64,000 nt of DNA from Sipunculus nudus (taxonomy: Eukaryota; Annelida; Sipuncula; Golfingiida; Sipunculidae). Below the pieces are notes generated by a model. That model worked only from the letters and a program-made list of their open reading frames with translations. It made no database searches and had not been told where the DNA came from. Positions 1 to 9,747 of this stretch are shown piece by piece. How positions within the stretch are numbered: position 1 is the stretch's first letter; the number at the start of each line of letters is the position of its first letter. The stretch lies in assembly GCA_026874595.1 (NCBI GenBank), contig CM049316.1:31169339-31233338 (forward strand). Reading direction: 5' to 3'. A program made the translations under genes and the position numbers.

Positions 1-164
1 AATTATACAAATAAATATATACAAAACTATGACAAAATACATATACAGAGAACAAATAACAAACATAACACAGTGTTACACATACACAAGTTAAAGCACG
101 TTCATGTTCATATGTATGAACTTATGATGAGCATATAAATATACTTCAATAAAGTTGATTAGTT
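1..164 (-). other. LINE 3' UTR (partial)
   Basis: AT-rich sequence downstream of the ORF2 stop at 165-167. It contains a small perfect hairpin with arms GTTCAT (106-111) and ATGAAC (116-121) and a 4-nt loop. Some LINE reverse transcriptases recognise 3' UTR stem-loops, but that role here is inference. No poly(A) tract or target-site duplication is visible because the element continues off the left edge. Confidence 0.6.
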
Positions 165-756
165 TTAAATCAAATCAAAGTTACAATATTTCCAGGTTCC
201 TTGAAATTCTGTCAAACATCCATGTTTTTCTGCAATTTTTCTCTCAATATCATAGTACTTTTTCAATCTGTGAATAAAGCTGTGAATAGTTGGATTAACA
301 TTACTATATCTACAATCATACAGGTATTTTTTCCCTATTATTAACTACAATGTTTTCCAGTTTTCTTAAATTGTTTTCTTCTGTTATTCCCAATATAACA
401 TTGTTCATATATTCTGCCCATCTGATATTAAAAGAAAATATTTTACATGTTTCAACTTCATGCCAAAATGTTTTGCTAATTCTACACTTGAATAAGAAAT
501 GTTCCAAATTTTCCTCTTCCCCTTCACAAAAAGAACATTGGTCAGTTTCTACTATTTTACATTTATAAAGCCAGTCATTTAAGGTCAATACCCTATGAAT
601 AATTCTATATTGTAATTCTTGAAGTTTTTTATCTCTTGTGAGTTTCCTTGGTAATTCATATATATTTTTCCACTGTTCATCTGTAATGTTATACATTTTG
701 CTATGTGTCTTGACTCCAGCGCTCTTTTCTATTGGTATTTCCCTCAGCAGGTTTGA
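165..756 (-). pseudogene. ORF2 fragment: zinc knuckle and C-terminal tail
   Basis: The zinc-binding motif typical of the zf-RVT family is at 484-537: Cys-x2-Cys, then His, then Cys (CSFC, EH, KC), followed by the usual aromatic FW. It follows the in-frame stop at 757-759. A frameshift lies in a run of six T at 327-332 (plus strand); removing one base joins the zinc-knuckle segment to a tail with YLYDC, NPTIHSFIHRLKKYY and a Trp-containing end, a pattern found at the C-terminus of L1-like ORF2 proteins. The natural stop is the TAA at 165-167. Confidence 0.85.
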
Positions 757-2301
757 TTAAATAAATTTAGCATTTATTTCTGAAAGTTGTTTACTGGAGA
801 ATTTAACAAAATAATTTAAGTTTTCCATATTTTCAATATTTTTGTGAGTGTCAAACTGGTTTATCATAGTTTTGGTCTGAGAGATAATGCTTCTCCAGAG
901 TATATACCATTTAGTTTTACAACCTCTTTTTATCCACTCAGAAAAGGGAATGATTTTCTTATCTTGATCCACCAAATCTGTAATATACCTCAAACCTGCT
1001 TTCAAAAAATTTTGATTATATACAGTTTTTCCAGTAACCATTATATTTTTATTATTCCATACTATTTTACTACTTGTTCTAAGACGTATAACCTCCCATA
1101 CTTTCAATAAATCCAAATAAAAGGTTTGTAAATTTTGTAATCTGGTAACCGAATAATTACAATGGAGGAGAAATGACAGTCCACCATACCTTTTAAAAAT
1201 CAAATCTACCACTTCTTTCCATTGTTTACACCCACCGTACACATACCGTTTTATCCCCATAACTTTCTGTGCATCTATCATACATTGTACATTTATCATC
1301 TTCTGACCTCCATTGTCATAATCTTCCATCAAAGTTCTTCGTTTTATCCGCCCCTTTCTTTTCCCTTTCCATATAAATTTGAATAACTCTCTTTCTATTT
1401 CTCTTATGTAATTTTTTGGTATGTCGATGACTGAAGCAATATATTGAAATTTTGAATAGCCAAGTGACTTTGATAATAAAATTCGTCCACTCAAAGTCAA
1501 ATCTCTGAGCCTCCACATGTACAAACTTTGTTTAACTTCAAGGAGTTTTGGTTTAATATTCTTTTCAGCCATATCTATTTTATTTTTTGTTATATAAACA
1601 CCGAGCAGTTTTAAACAATCTTTAAAATTCAGAACTGAAGTAAATTTTGAATTTAGTTTTAAACCTATCTGCATTGCTTCTGACTTTTCTTCATTTACTT
1701 TAAGACCAGATATTTTAGAGAATGATGATAATAATTTCATGAGTTTGATGGCTGAATTTTCATCTTTAATTAGAGCTGTTAAGTCATCTGCGTAAAGTAC
1801 GCATTTAAGAATATTCTGGTTATTTAAAGGGATACCTTTAATTTGATTATTCTGTCGTATTTTCTCTGCTAATATTTCAATACAGATAATAAATAAATAT
1901 GGGGAGAGTGGATCCCCTTGACGCACACCTCTCTCTACTAAGAAATAACCTGAGGAGTATCCGTTGTTCATTATACATGAACTTATGTTAGTGTAAAAAA
2001 GTTTGACCCATGATATTACATTTTCTCCAAAATTAAATAATTTCAAAACCTCTATCATATAATTCCATTCCAATGAATCAAAAGCTTTTTCAAAATCCAC
2101 ACTGAGAAGTATCCCTTGTTGATCTATTATCTTAAGATATTCTATTGTGTGTAAAATTGTTCTCAATGCTTCCCCTATATATCTGCCTTTAATAAAACCA
2201 TGTTGATCTGAACTAATAATTGAAGGTAGAATTTTCTTTATTCTTTCTGCAATAACCTTGGATGCAATTTTATAGTCATTATTTAGAAGAGAGATTGGTC
2301 T
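757..2301 (-). pseudogene. ORF2 fragment: reverse transcriptase palm, thumb and connection
   Basis: This is the longest intact stretch, about 515 codons. It starts at RPISLLN and includes the DQHGFIKGR segment. Motif A, DFEKAFDS, is at 2074-2097 (first catalytic Asp). Motif B, RGVRQGDPLSPYLF, is at 1891-1932. Motif C, YADD, is at 1783-1794 (the other two catalytic Asp). The GLKVNEEKSE and LGVYI segments of the palm-thumb transition follow, then the poorly conserved connection. All catalytic residues are present. It ends at a TAA (757-759) beyond which the same frame continues into the zinc-knuckle region. Confidence 0.93.
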
Positions 2302-2304
2302 TTA

Positions 2305-2686
2305 GTTTTTTATTAATAATCTATCTTTACCTTTTTTATCAATAAGTGTTATCACAGACTGCTTTTGAGAGGGAGACATTTTTCCCAAAATGAAGTGATT
2401 TATTAAATGAGTTAATAACTAAAAGACTTATTTTGTTCCAAAAATATTTATAGAATTCTATAGTTAATCCATCATTTCCTGGAGACTTATTATTTTTTAA
2501 ATTTTTAATTATATTTTCACATTCTCCTAACGTTATTGGTCCCTCACATAGCCATTTTTCTTCTGTTGACAATTTTGTTATGGTCGAATTATCAAAAAAA
2601 TATCGAGCCTCCAAAGAATTTAATTCTGTATTCTTACTTTTATAAAGATTAGCATAAAATTTTTTAGAATGATCCAGGATACCTTT
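2305..2686 (-). pseudogene. ORF2 fragment: RT N-terminal region and fingers
   Basis: It contains KSPGNDGLTIEFYKYFW at 2438-2488, the standard fingers motif of L1-type reverse transcriptases, followed by the conserved segment that leads toward the RPISLLN motif. A frameshift lies in the run of five T at 2379-2383 (plus strand), consistent with one extra base. After the shift the frame runs to a TAA at 2302-2304. That stop replaces the residue just before RPISLLN, normally Trp or a similar residue. Confidence 0.85.
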
Positions 2687-3190
2687 TTAACTTGTAACAA
2701 TAAAGCCTGATTCTAATTTTAATTTCCGAATATGTTTCCTTTTGCCATTTCTTTTCTCCAATTGGTAAAAGTATCTTGTACTTCTCTCTCCATATTCTCT
2801 CCATCTAACTTTAGCTCTAATAATGGTCCCTTCTACTCGTTTCATTTTAATATTATTTATCTTCTCTTTTATATCAAAATATTCTTCATTATTAGTTCCT
2901 CCACTTTCTAATGTTTTCAATCTCTCCATTAATGTATAATAATGCTGATCTGTTTCATGTTTAGATTTCTTTGCAAATATAATGGTTTCCTTCCTAATAT
3001 AATACTTAATCATTTCCCATTTGTTTCTACAATCCATATCTGATAACTCATCAAGCCATATGTCCAATTTTTCATTCATTAATTTTATATAATGTGCATC
3101 TTGTAACAGAGCATTATTTAATTTCCAATATCCCTTCCCTCGGTCTAGTTCAGCAATATTTTCAAATTCTATTAGGACTCCAGAGTGATC
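2687..3190 (-). pseudogene. ORF2 fragment: endonuclease-RT linker
   Basis: It begins at the Asp-His of the endonuclease active site and runs through a lysine- and glutamate-rich helical linker. It includes a GKGYWKLN stretch (about 3110-3140) and an EYGERSTRYFYQLEKRN stretch (about 2750-2800), both typical of the segment between endonuclease and reverse transcriptase in L1-type ORF2. The segment is open in one frame and closes at a TAA at 2687-2689. The same frame continues beyond the stop with sequence expected of the RT N-terminal extension, so the stop is a point lesion; CAA to TAA would fit. Confidence 0.82.
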
Positions 3191-3544
3191 TCACATTGCC
3201 GCTGGAAGTATATCTGCCTTAGTGACAAAATCTTGCATCTCACTAGATATGAAAAACATGTCTAATCTACACTTTATTGATGGTTGCTTTTGTCTCCATG
3301 TGAAAGATTTTATAGATTCATTCCTTAATCTCCATATGTCTACAAGTGTCCACTCTGATATTATATCTTTTAGATCATCAACTGATTTAGCTTTGACAAT
3401 TTGTCTACCACCACATTTATCAATATAATCTAAAACAATATTAAAATCTCCTCCTAATATCAAATGCATGTCCTGAGTTATCCCATAATGCACTAATGTA
3501 TCTCTAATTCTCTTAAAGAAAATAACTTTCAAGGTTTGGTGCAT
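3191..3544 (-). pseudogene. ORF2 fragment: C-terminal half of APE endonuclease
   Basis: It carries GGDFN at 3440-3454 (catalytic Asp and Asn) and RLDMFF at 3251-3268, both diagnostic of the LINE APE endonuclease. It ends at a TGA at 3191-3193. That stop sits at the residue just before Asp-His (3185-3190), the place normally held by Ser or Thr in the S/T-D-H active-site motif, so a single change such as TCA to TGA would explain it. The frame stays open on the far side and continues into the linker. The overlap with the upstream fragment reflects the frameshift near 3515-3522. Confidence 0.88.
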
Positions 3545-3888
3545 AAATATTGCATAGATAAATAATATGCTCTTGAATTGAAGTTTCTAGAAAAAGTAAT
3601 CTACCTTCATTGTCTTTAAACATTCTGATAATTTCATAATCCAAACCTGATTTAAAAGGTACAGCTATTCCTCTACTATGACTGCTGCCATGGTTATATA
3701 TTATATTTCCTCCCCACTCATTCCTCCATTGTCGTTCGACTATCTTTGTACTGTATGTTTCTTGTAAGTACATTATATCAGCCTTGGTTTTTTCGTGCCC
3801 ATGTAAAGACACATCTCCTTTTTTTGAAGTTGTTTAGACCCCTTACATTTAATGTAGCTACTTTAATTCTTGGAAACTTTTCGAATTT
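3513..3888 (-). pseudogene. ORF2 fragment: N-terminal half of APE endonuclease
   Basis: The segment opens with the family signature ATLNVRGLNN (about 3835-3864), followed by LQET at 3756-3767, which carries the metal-binding glutamate, and NIYAPN at 3534-3551. It would form the first half of the exonuclease-endonuclease-phosphatase fold that nicks target DNA. A frameshift lies in a run of six T at 3788-3793 (plus strand): upstream of it the frame reads a typical KKRR-VF-TW stretch, and downstream it reads KADIMYLQET. A second shift at about 3515-3522 (an A-rich run broken by one G) leads into the next fragment. Both flanks match the family, so the shift sites are well bracketed. Confidence 0.88.
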
Positions 3889-4483
3889 CTAAATTAGTCA
3901 TATATTTCTGCAGTAGCACAAAAAACCAGTAAATAGATTCAATATATATACCTTCCATTATCTGGAAGAGTATATATAAAATTACAAAATACTTCGCATT
4001 ATTTCTTGTTATACTGGCAATTATCAGCATTCTGATCAGTTGAACTAAAATGCTGTACCAATCTATAATAGTCAAAACGCTTAATGATATACTGTTAAAC
4101 AGCAACGGGTCTACATATTCATCTATAAGTGTTGTATAAAAATTCAATTGAAACAAACTTACAGGATTAAAGATAATATTAACAAAAGTACATTTGTTCA
4201 TTACCTTCAATAGCTGAGTGGAATCATGGTTAACAACTATGTCAGCATGGTAACAGGTCGCCCTTGTCTCGCATGCACCAATCCACGCGAAAGTTATAAT
4301 AGTACTAATAACCCTAATCATAAATCGTTGTAAAATTAGAATGCTCATACTCTGTTCAAAGCAATAACACCAAACACATACATATATGACAATAAATACA
4401 CAAACCTCGTGAGTGTACCTACCTACGTCTGTTAAACTCGCATTCATGACATTAGCGAGCGAAAATAGGAACAGCCCACTCAC
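3863..4483 (-). other. Hydrophobic open frame inside the LINE spacer, doubtful
   Basis: An open frame of 206 codons overlapping the first codons of ORF2. Its translation is rich in Ile, Phe, Leu, Val and Tyr, with four or five stretches long enough to span a membrane. This is also what T-rich noncoding DNA gives when translated. I recognise no domain and no motif. Its position between ORF1 and ORF2 on the coding strand is the only argument for it. Its last residues (from the ATG at 3899-3901) may be the true beginning of ORF2 in a shifted frame. Confidence 0.15.
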
Positions 4484-4968
4484 ACGAAACGGAAAAATAT
4501 ATCACCGGCTGGAATGTGTAGGGCCTCGGAAGCACATGTTTCGCTGGACCCACTATTCTATTATATTTCAGCCAATCAGAAACGCATAACATTTAAAGCT
4601 GACTTGGTATTTGTTCGTTCATGCGTACCTGCATTAATGATAACCAACGCTCAGGTGCTTCCAAGAAAATCCCAAAGGCCCGTTTGGGGCGCGTATCAAA
4701 ATAAGTTATGGGAAAAACGTGTTGTAAATAACTGTAATATTCAATATCTATGACAATGTCACATAGCATATAAATCAAATACATTTACACCAAGTCATAT
4801 ATGTAATTGGTAGCATCAACCGATTCAAAATGAATATTCGGTACAAACTTTTAAGAGAATGAATACACAACATGGCCAATTATTAAAATTGTTAAAGTTA
4901 TAGCCTTATAAAAATTTCAACATTGTTGAATGGTTCCCATAAAGCTGCTTTCAGTTCACTAAATGTCT
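3889..4968 (-). other. Long spacer between LINE ORF1 and ORF2
   Basis: About 1.1 kb separates the ORF1 stop (4969-4971) from the first ORF2 codon. L1-type inter-ORF gaps are usually far shorter. Most of it is AT-rich and featureless. A less AT-rich patch at about 4500-4700 contains a CCAAT-box-like string (AGCCAATCAG, 4570-4579) and no recognisable domain in either strand. It could be a lineage-specific spacer, an insertion, or the leader of a second, fused element. I see no terminal repeats or target-site duplication that would define an insertion. Confidence 0.5.
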
Positions 4969-5905
4969 TTAGCCCTGAATGTCCACGTGTTTTCCGTCAA
5001 TTATAAGTTTCCCCCGATAGAATGTTGCTTTCAGTCCGTCATTGTACGCTTCACGCATTTGCGGTAAGGCCAGTCTTTTGAGTTCATAGTCCGTCTTTGT
5101 TAGATCTTCAAAGATCTTTATTTGCCCGTCTCTGTTAAGCTGTGTTTTGGCCGCTTTCAAAACTGCATTCCGGTCTATCCTTTTAACAAACCTCACAATA
5201 ATATGGCGTTGATTATTGGAAACAAATTTGCCAGTGCGGTGCGCATTTTCAATATTGCTTTCAATTTCGCTGACTGAGAGTTCTCCCAGTAACCGCTTTT
5301 CTGTTAAAAGCCGAGCCGCTACTTTCACGCAATTTTCTCCTCTATTTTCACCAAGTCCCGCTATGCGGATATTAAATTCTCGAGAATACCTTTCCAATTC
5401 ATTTATTTTTCTCCACATCTCTATTTTTGTTTCTTTCAGTTCTCTTTCTAGGTTTTCCTGAATTTTCTTGATACCGTTCACTTCTGATACTAATTTTTGG
5501 TTCTCTTCTGACATTTTTTCTGACCTTCTCTTTATACTCGTCTATCTGGTTCTGTGAGAATTGAAGGCTATGGGTTAACTGGGTTATTTTCTCTTCGTTA
5601 TTGTCAGTGTTCTGCTTTAATTCTCTGAATTTTGTGTCAATTTCCTCACTGAGCGAAATTCTGAGCGTATCTATGGCACCAATAATATTCTCTTTAAATA
5701 TGTTCAGTTTCCTATCAATATCTGTATTTTGAAGAGAACCAGGCTCACCTTCTGTCCGTCTTTCCCCCGCTTCCGCCATGACTGTCTCTGTGGAGCTAGT
5801 TTCCCTACTTGGTGAACAAGACCTTTCTTTTCCCTCAGTTACCAAATATTTTTGTATACTGTCCATTTGCTTGCTTTTCTGTAGCCTTTTATTCCTAGTT
5901 TCCAT
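4969..5905 (-). pseudogene. LINE ORF1: coiled-coil RNA-binding protein, frameshifted
   Basis: L1-type ORF1 of about 310 residues. I chose the ATG at 5903-5905 (METRNK) because the open frame upstream of it has no other ATG. A charged Ser/Glu-rich N-terminus is followed by a long heptad-like coiled coil (about 5730-5400), then an RRM-like domain with RNP2-like NIRIAGL (5353-5373) and RNP1-like HIIVRF (5188-5205), and a C-terminal domain (about 5130-4975) with IFEDLTK and a basic ending. Family members trimerise through the coiled coil and coat element RNA. One frameshift lies in a run of six T at 5514-5519 (plus strand), in the middle of the coiled coil. The heptad pattern continues on both sides, so a single-base indel is the likely cause. 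The natural stop is at 4969-4971. Confidence 0.88.
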
Positions 5906-6000
5906 TGACTGTGTGAAAAAATTTGAAATAAACAAGTCTTTTCAATGTGCCCAGTCCGAGGCCCCAAAACACGTCCGTTCAGCTCAACATGCAAACCGGA
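5906..6000 (-). other. LINE 5' leader (short or truncated)
   Basis: About 95 bases lie between the ORF1 start and the first recognisable satellite base. The segment is more GC-rich than its surroundings (5945-5999) and matches no satellite monomer. It is either the whole 5' UTR or its remnant after 5' truncation. No promoter motif can be assigned. Confidence 0.5.
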
Positions 6001-7852
6001 AGTCACAAATGTATAATACTGCTACTCTCGAAAAGTCATTTATTGATTTCTGGGTCCCAATTATCTGAATTTAAAACAATTCTTCTACAGTGTTTTACCA
6101 TTTCTGCCATGATTGGACTCCCGCAAAGACCAATAATGCATTATTTCTCCAGAAAATGGTTTCAAAAAGCATTTATGAAGACATAATCCATTTGCTTACA
6201 CTATGCTTATTCTTTGCTTACGGCGAAATCACCACGGAAATGAAACATTTTCCTAAAAATGCTCACTGATATGACCCGTAGGGAAGTAAAAGGGTTCTAT
6301 GGCTACACAACAGTGCCGGTCATTAAACACGAACATTAAAATAAACGGCAAAATCGTACAATCAAAATTATAAATGTATTATACTTCTACTCTCGAAAAG
6401 TCATTTATTGATTTTTGGGTCCCATTTTCTAATTTAAAAGAATTTACTCACAGTGTTTTACCATTTCTGCCATAATTGGACTCCCGCAAAGTCCAATAAT
6501 ACATTATGTCTCCAGAAAATGGTCTCAAAAAGCATTTATGAAGACATAATTCCTTTACTTACACTTTGCTTGTTATTTCCTTATGGCGAAATCACCACGG
6601 GAATGAAACAGTTTCCAAAAATACACACTGATATGTAGAATAGGGACGCAAAAGGGTTGTCTGGCTACACAACAGTGCCAGTTATTAAACAGGAATATTA
6701 AAGTAAAGGTCAAAATTGTATAATCAAAATCACAAATGTATAATACTGCTGCCCTCGAAAAGTCATTTATTGATTTCTGGGTCCCAATTATCTAAATTTA
6801 AATCAATTCTTCTACAGTGTTTTACCATTTCTGCCATGATTGGACTCCCGCAAAGACCAATAATGCATTATTTCTCCAGAAAATGGTTTCAAAAAGCATT
6901 TATGAAGACATAATCCCTTTGCTTACACTATGCTTACTCTTTGCTTATTCTTTGCTTACGGCGAAATCACCACGGAAATTAAACATTTTCCTAAAAATGC
7001 ACACTGATATGACCCAAAGGGAAGCAAAAGGGTTCTTTTGCTACATAACAGTGCCGGTCATTAAGTATAAATATAAAAATAAAGGGCAAAATTGTACAAT
7101 CAACCTGACAAATGTATAATACCGCTGCTTTCGAAAAGTCATTTTTTTGAATTTTGGGTCCCAATTTTCTAATTTTAACACAATTTACTTACAGAGTTTT
7201 ACCAATTCTGACATAATTGGACTCCCGCAAAGTCCAATTATGCATTATTTCTCCAGAAAATTGTCTGAAGAAGCATTTGCTTAATCTTTGCTTACGGCGA
7301 AATCACCACGGGAATGAAACTTTTTCATAAAAATGCACACTGATATGACCCATAGGGACGCAAAAGGATTCTCTGGCTACACAACAGTGCCGGTCATTAA
7401 ACATGAATATAAAAATAAAGGGCAAAATTGTATAATCAAAATCACAAATGTATAATACTGCTACTTTCGAAAAGTCATTTATTGTTTTCTGGGTCCCAAT
7501 TTTCTAATTTTTACACAATTCATCTACAGTGTTTTACAATTTCTGATATAATTGGACTCAGTCAAAGTCCAATAATACATTATTTCTGTAGAAAATGGTC
7601 TCAAAAAGCATTTATGAAGACATAATCCCTTTGCTTACACTTTGTTTACTCTTTGCTTCTACTTTGCTTACGGCGAAATCACAACGGAAATGAAACATTT
7701 AAAAAAAAATGCACACTGATATGACCCAAAGGGAAGCTAAAGGGTTCTTTGGCTACACAACAGTGCCGGTCATTAAGTATAAATATAAAAATAAAGGGCA
7801 AAATTGTACAATCAACCTCACAAATGTATAATACTGCTGCTGTATAATACTG
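6001..7852 (+). repeat. Satellite family A, first direct block
   Basis: Five family A monomers plus a final stub. AAATG anchors fall at about 6007, 6372, 6734, 7110, 7446 and 7822, giving lengths of 365, 362, 376, 336 and 376. Family A is distinguished from family B by AAGCATTTATGAAGACATAA, by a CGGCGAAATC box after the subrepeats and by ACACAACAGTGCCGG. These are the most diverged monomers in the window and lie next to the LINE. The 336-bp monomer carries an internal deletion near 7276. Confidence 0.93.
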
Positions 7853-9747
7853 ATTTCGCCGTTAGCAAAGAATAAGCAAAGCGTAAGCAAAGTGTAAGCA
7901 AAGGGATTATGTCTTCATAAATGCTTTGTGAGACCATTTTCTGGAGAAATAATGTATTATTGGACTTTGCGGGAGTCCAATTATGTCAGAAATGGTAAAA
8001 CACTGTAAGTAAATTGGTTTAAAATTAGAAAATTGAGACCCAGAAAACAATAAATGCCTTTTCGAAAGTAGCAGTATTATACATTTGTGATGTTGATTAT
8101 ACAATTTTGCCCTTTATTTTTATAATTAATGTTTAATGACCGGCACTGTTGTGTAGCCAGAGAACCCTTTTACTTCCCTACGGGTCATATCAGTGTGCAT
8201 TTTTAGGAAAATGTTTCATTTCCGTGGTGATTTCGCCGTAAGCAAAGAATAAGCAAAGTGTAAGCAAAGGGATTATGTCTTCATAAATGCTTTTTGAGAC
8301 CATTTTCTGGAGAAATAATGTATTATTGTTTTTGCGGGAGTCCAATTATGTCAGAAATGGAAAAACACTGTAGATGAATCGTGTTAAAATTAGATAATTG
8401 GGACCAAGAAATCAATAAATGACTTTTCGAGAGTAGCGGTATTATACATTAGTGAGGTTGATTGTACAATTTTGCCATTTATTTTTATATTTATGCTTAA
8501 TGACCGGCACTGTTGTGTAGCCAGAGAACCCTTTTGCTTCCCTATGGGTCATATTAGTGTGCATTTTTAGGAAAATGTTTCATTCCCGTAGTGATTTCGC
8601 CCTAAGCAAAGAATAAGCAAAGTGTAAGCAAAGGGATTATGTCTTCATAAATGCTTTTTGAGACCATTTTCTGGAGAAATAATGTGTTATTGGACTTTGC
8701 GGGAGTCCAATTATGTCAGAAATGGTAAAACACTGTAAGTAAATTGGTTTAAAATTAGAAAATTGAGACCCAGAAAACAATAAATGCCTTTTCGAAAGTA
8801 GCAGTATTATACATTTGTGATGATGATTATACAATTTTGCCCTTTATTTTTATATTAATGTTTATTGACCGGCAGTCTTGTGTAGCCAGAGAACCTTTTA
8901 CTTCCCTTTGGGTCATATCAGTGTCCATTTTTAGGAAAATGTTTCATTTCCGTGGTGATTTCGCCGTAAGCAAAGAATAAGCAAAGCGTAATCAAAGTGT
9001 AAGCAAAGGGATTATGTCTTCATAAATGCTTTTTGAGACCATTTTCTGGAGAAAAAATGTATTATTGGACTTTGCGGGGGTCCAATTATTTCAGAAATGG
9101 TAAAACACTGTTAGTAAATTGGTTAAAAATTAGAAAATTGGGCCCCATAAATCAATAAATTATTTTTCGAGAGTAGCAGTATTATACATTTGTGATGTTG
9201 ATTGTACGATTTTGCCCTTTTATTTTAAAACTCCTGTTTAATAACTGGCACTGTTGTGTAGCCAGAGAACCCTTTTACTTCCCTTTGGGTCATATCAGTG
9301 TCCATTTTTAGGAAAATGTTTCATTTCCGTGGTGATTTCGCCGTAAGCAAAGAATAAGCAAAGCGTAATCAAAGTATAAGCAAAGGGATTATGTCTTCAT
9401 AAATGCTTTTTGAGACCATTTTCTGGAGAAATAATGTATTATTGTTTTTGCGGGAGTCCAATTATGTCAGAAATGGTAAAACACTGTAGATGAATCGTGT
9501 GAAAATTAGATAATTTGGACCAAGAAATCAATAAATGATTTTTCGAGAGTAGCAGTATTATACATTTGTGAGGTTGATTGTACAATTTTGCCCCTTATTT
9601 TTATATTTATGCTTAATGACCGGCACTGTTGTGTAGCCAGAGAACCCTTTTGCTTCCCTATGGGTCATATTAGTGTGCATTTTTAGGAAAATGTTTCATT
9701 TCCGTTGTGATTTCGCCGTAAGCAAAGAAAAAGCAAAGTATAAGCAA
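7853..9747 (-). repeat. Inverted block of family A monomers
   Basis: Five monomers in reverse orientation. The marker GATTATGTCTTCAT, the reverse complement of the family A dyad region, occurs at 7905, 8271, 8635, 9010 and 9387, giving spacings of 366, 364, 375 and 377. Reversed subrepeats (TAAGCAAAG) precede each marker. The left junction lies at 7852/7853 inside a duplicated GTATAATACTG. The right junction at about 9745-9747 shares only CAA between the two sides. The inverted monomers are very similar to direct monomers at 10,041-10,240 and 10,781-10,980. Confidence 0.93.

Larger units (their letters stand above)
165..3888 (-). pseudogene. LINE ORF2: endonuclease / reverse transcriptase, broken
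   Basis: Multidomain ORF2 of about 1,240 codons if read through its lesions. Order from the N-terminus: APE-type endonuclease (about 3888-3170), linker (about 3170-2690), reverse transcriptase (about 2690-1500), thumb and connection region, zinc knuckle (484-537) and a conserved basic-aromatic tail ending at the TAA at 165-167. The reading frame changes four times and is cut by four in-frame stops. On both sides of each lesion the translation keeps matching the family, so this is one gene and not several. The open frame begins just after a TAG at 3889-3891 and has no ATG near the expected start. An ATG at 3899-3901 in another frame could be the original start if there is one more shift at 3876-3885. 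Confidence 0.9.
1..6000 (-). mobile_element. L1/Tx1-type LINE retrotransposon, near full length, inactive
   Basis: A two-ORF non-LTR retrotransposon read on the minus strand. ORF1 encodes a coiled-coil RNA-binding protein. ORF2 encodes an APE-type endonuclease, a reverse transcriptase and a C-terminal zinc knuckle, the machinery for target-primed reverse transcription at nicked chromosomal DNA. The order 5' leader, ORF1, ORF2, 3' UTR is intact. The 5' end abuts satellite DNA near 6000. The 3' end runs past the left edge, so no tail or target-site duplication can be seen. I count five frameshifts (5514-5519, 3788-3793, 3515-3522, 2379-2383, 327-332) and four in-frame stops (3191-3193, 2687-2689, 2302-2304, 757-759). 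The L1/Tx1 assignment rests on domain content and motif style; a phylogeny would be needed to name the clade. Confidence 0.92.

Noticed and set aside
757-3079. Separate genes in the ORF2 region
   Set aside because: The pieces are collinear, on one strand, and join at frameshifts and stops with continuous family motifs. They are fragments of one ORF2.
4514-4753. Plus-strand open frame of 79 codons in the LINE spacer
   Set aside because: No domain, no homology I recognise, opposite strand to the element, and of a length expected by chance in this less AT-rich patch.
844-5461. Several plus-strand frames opposite LINE ORF1 and ORF2
   Set aside because: They are antisense shadows of the retrotransposon coding frames and carry no recognisable motifs.
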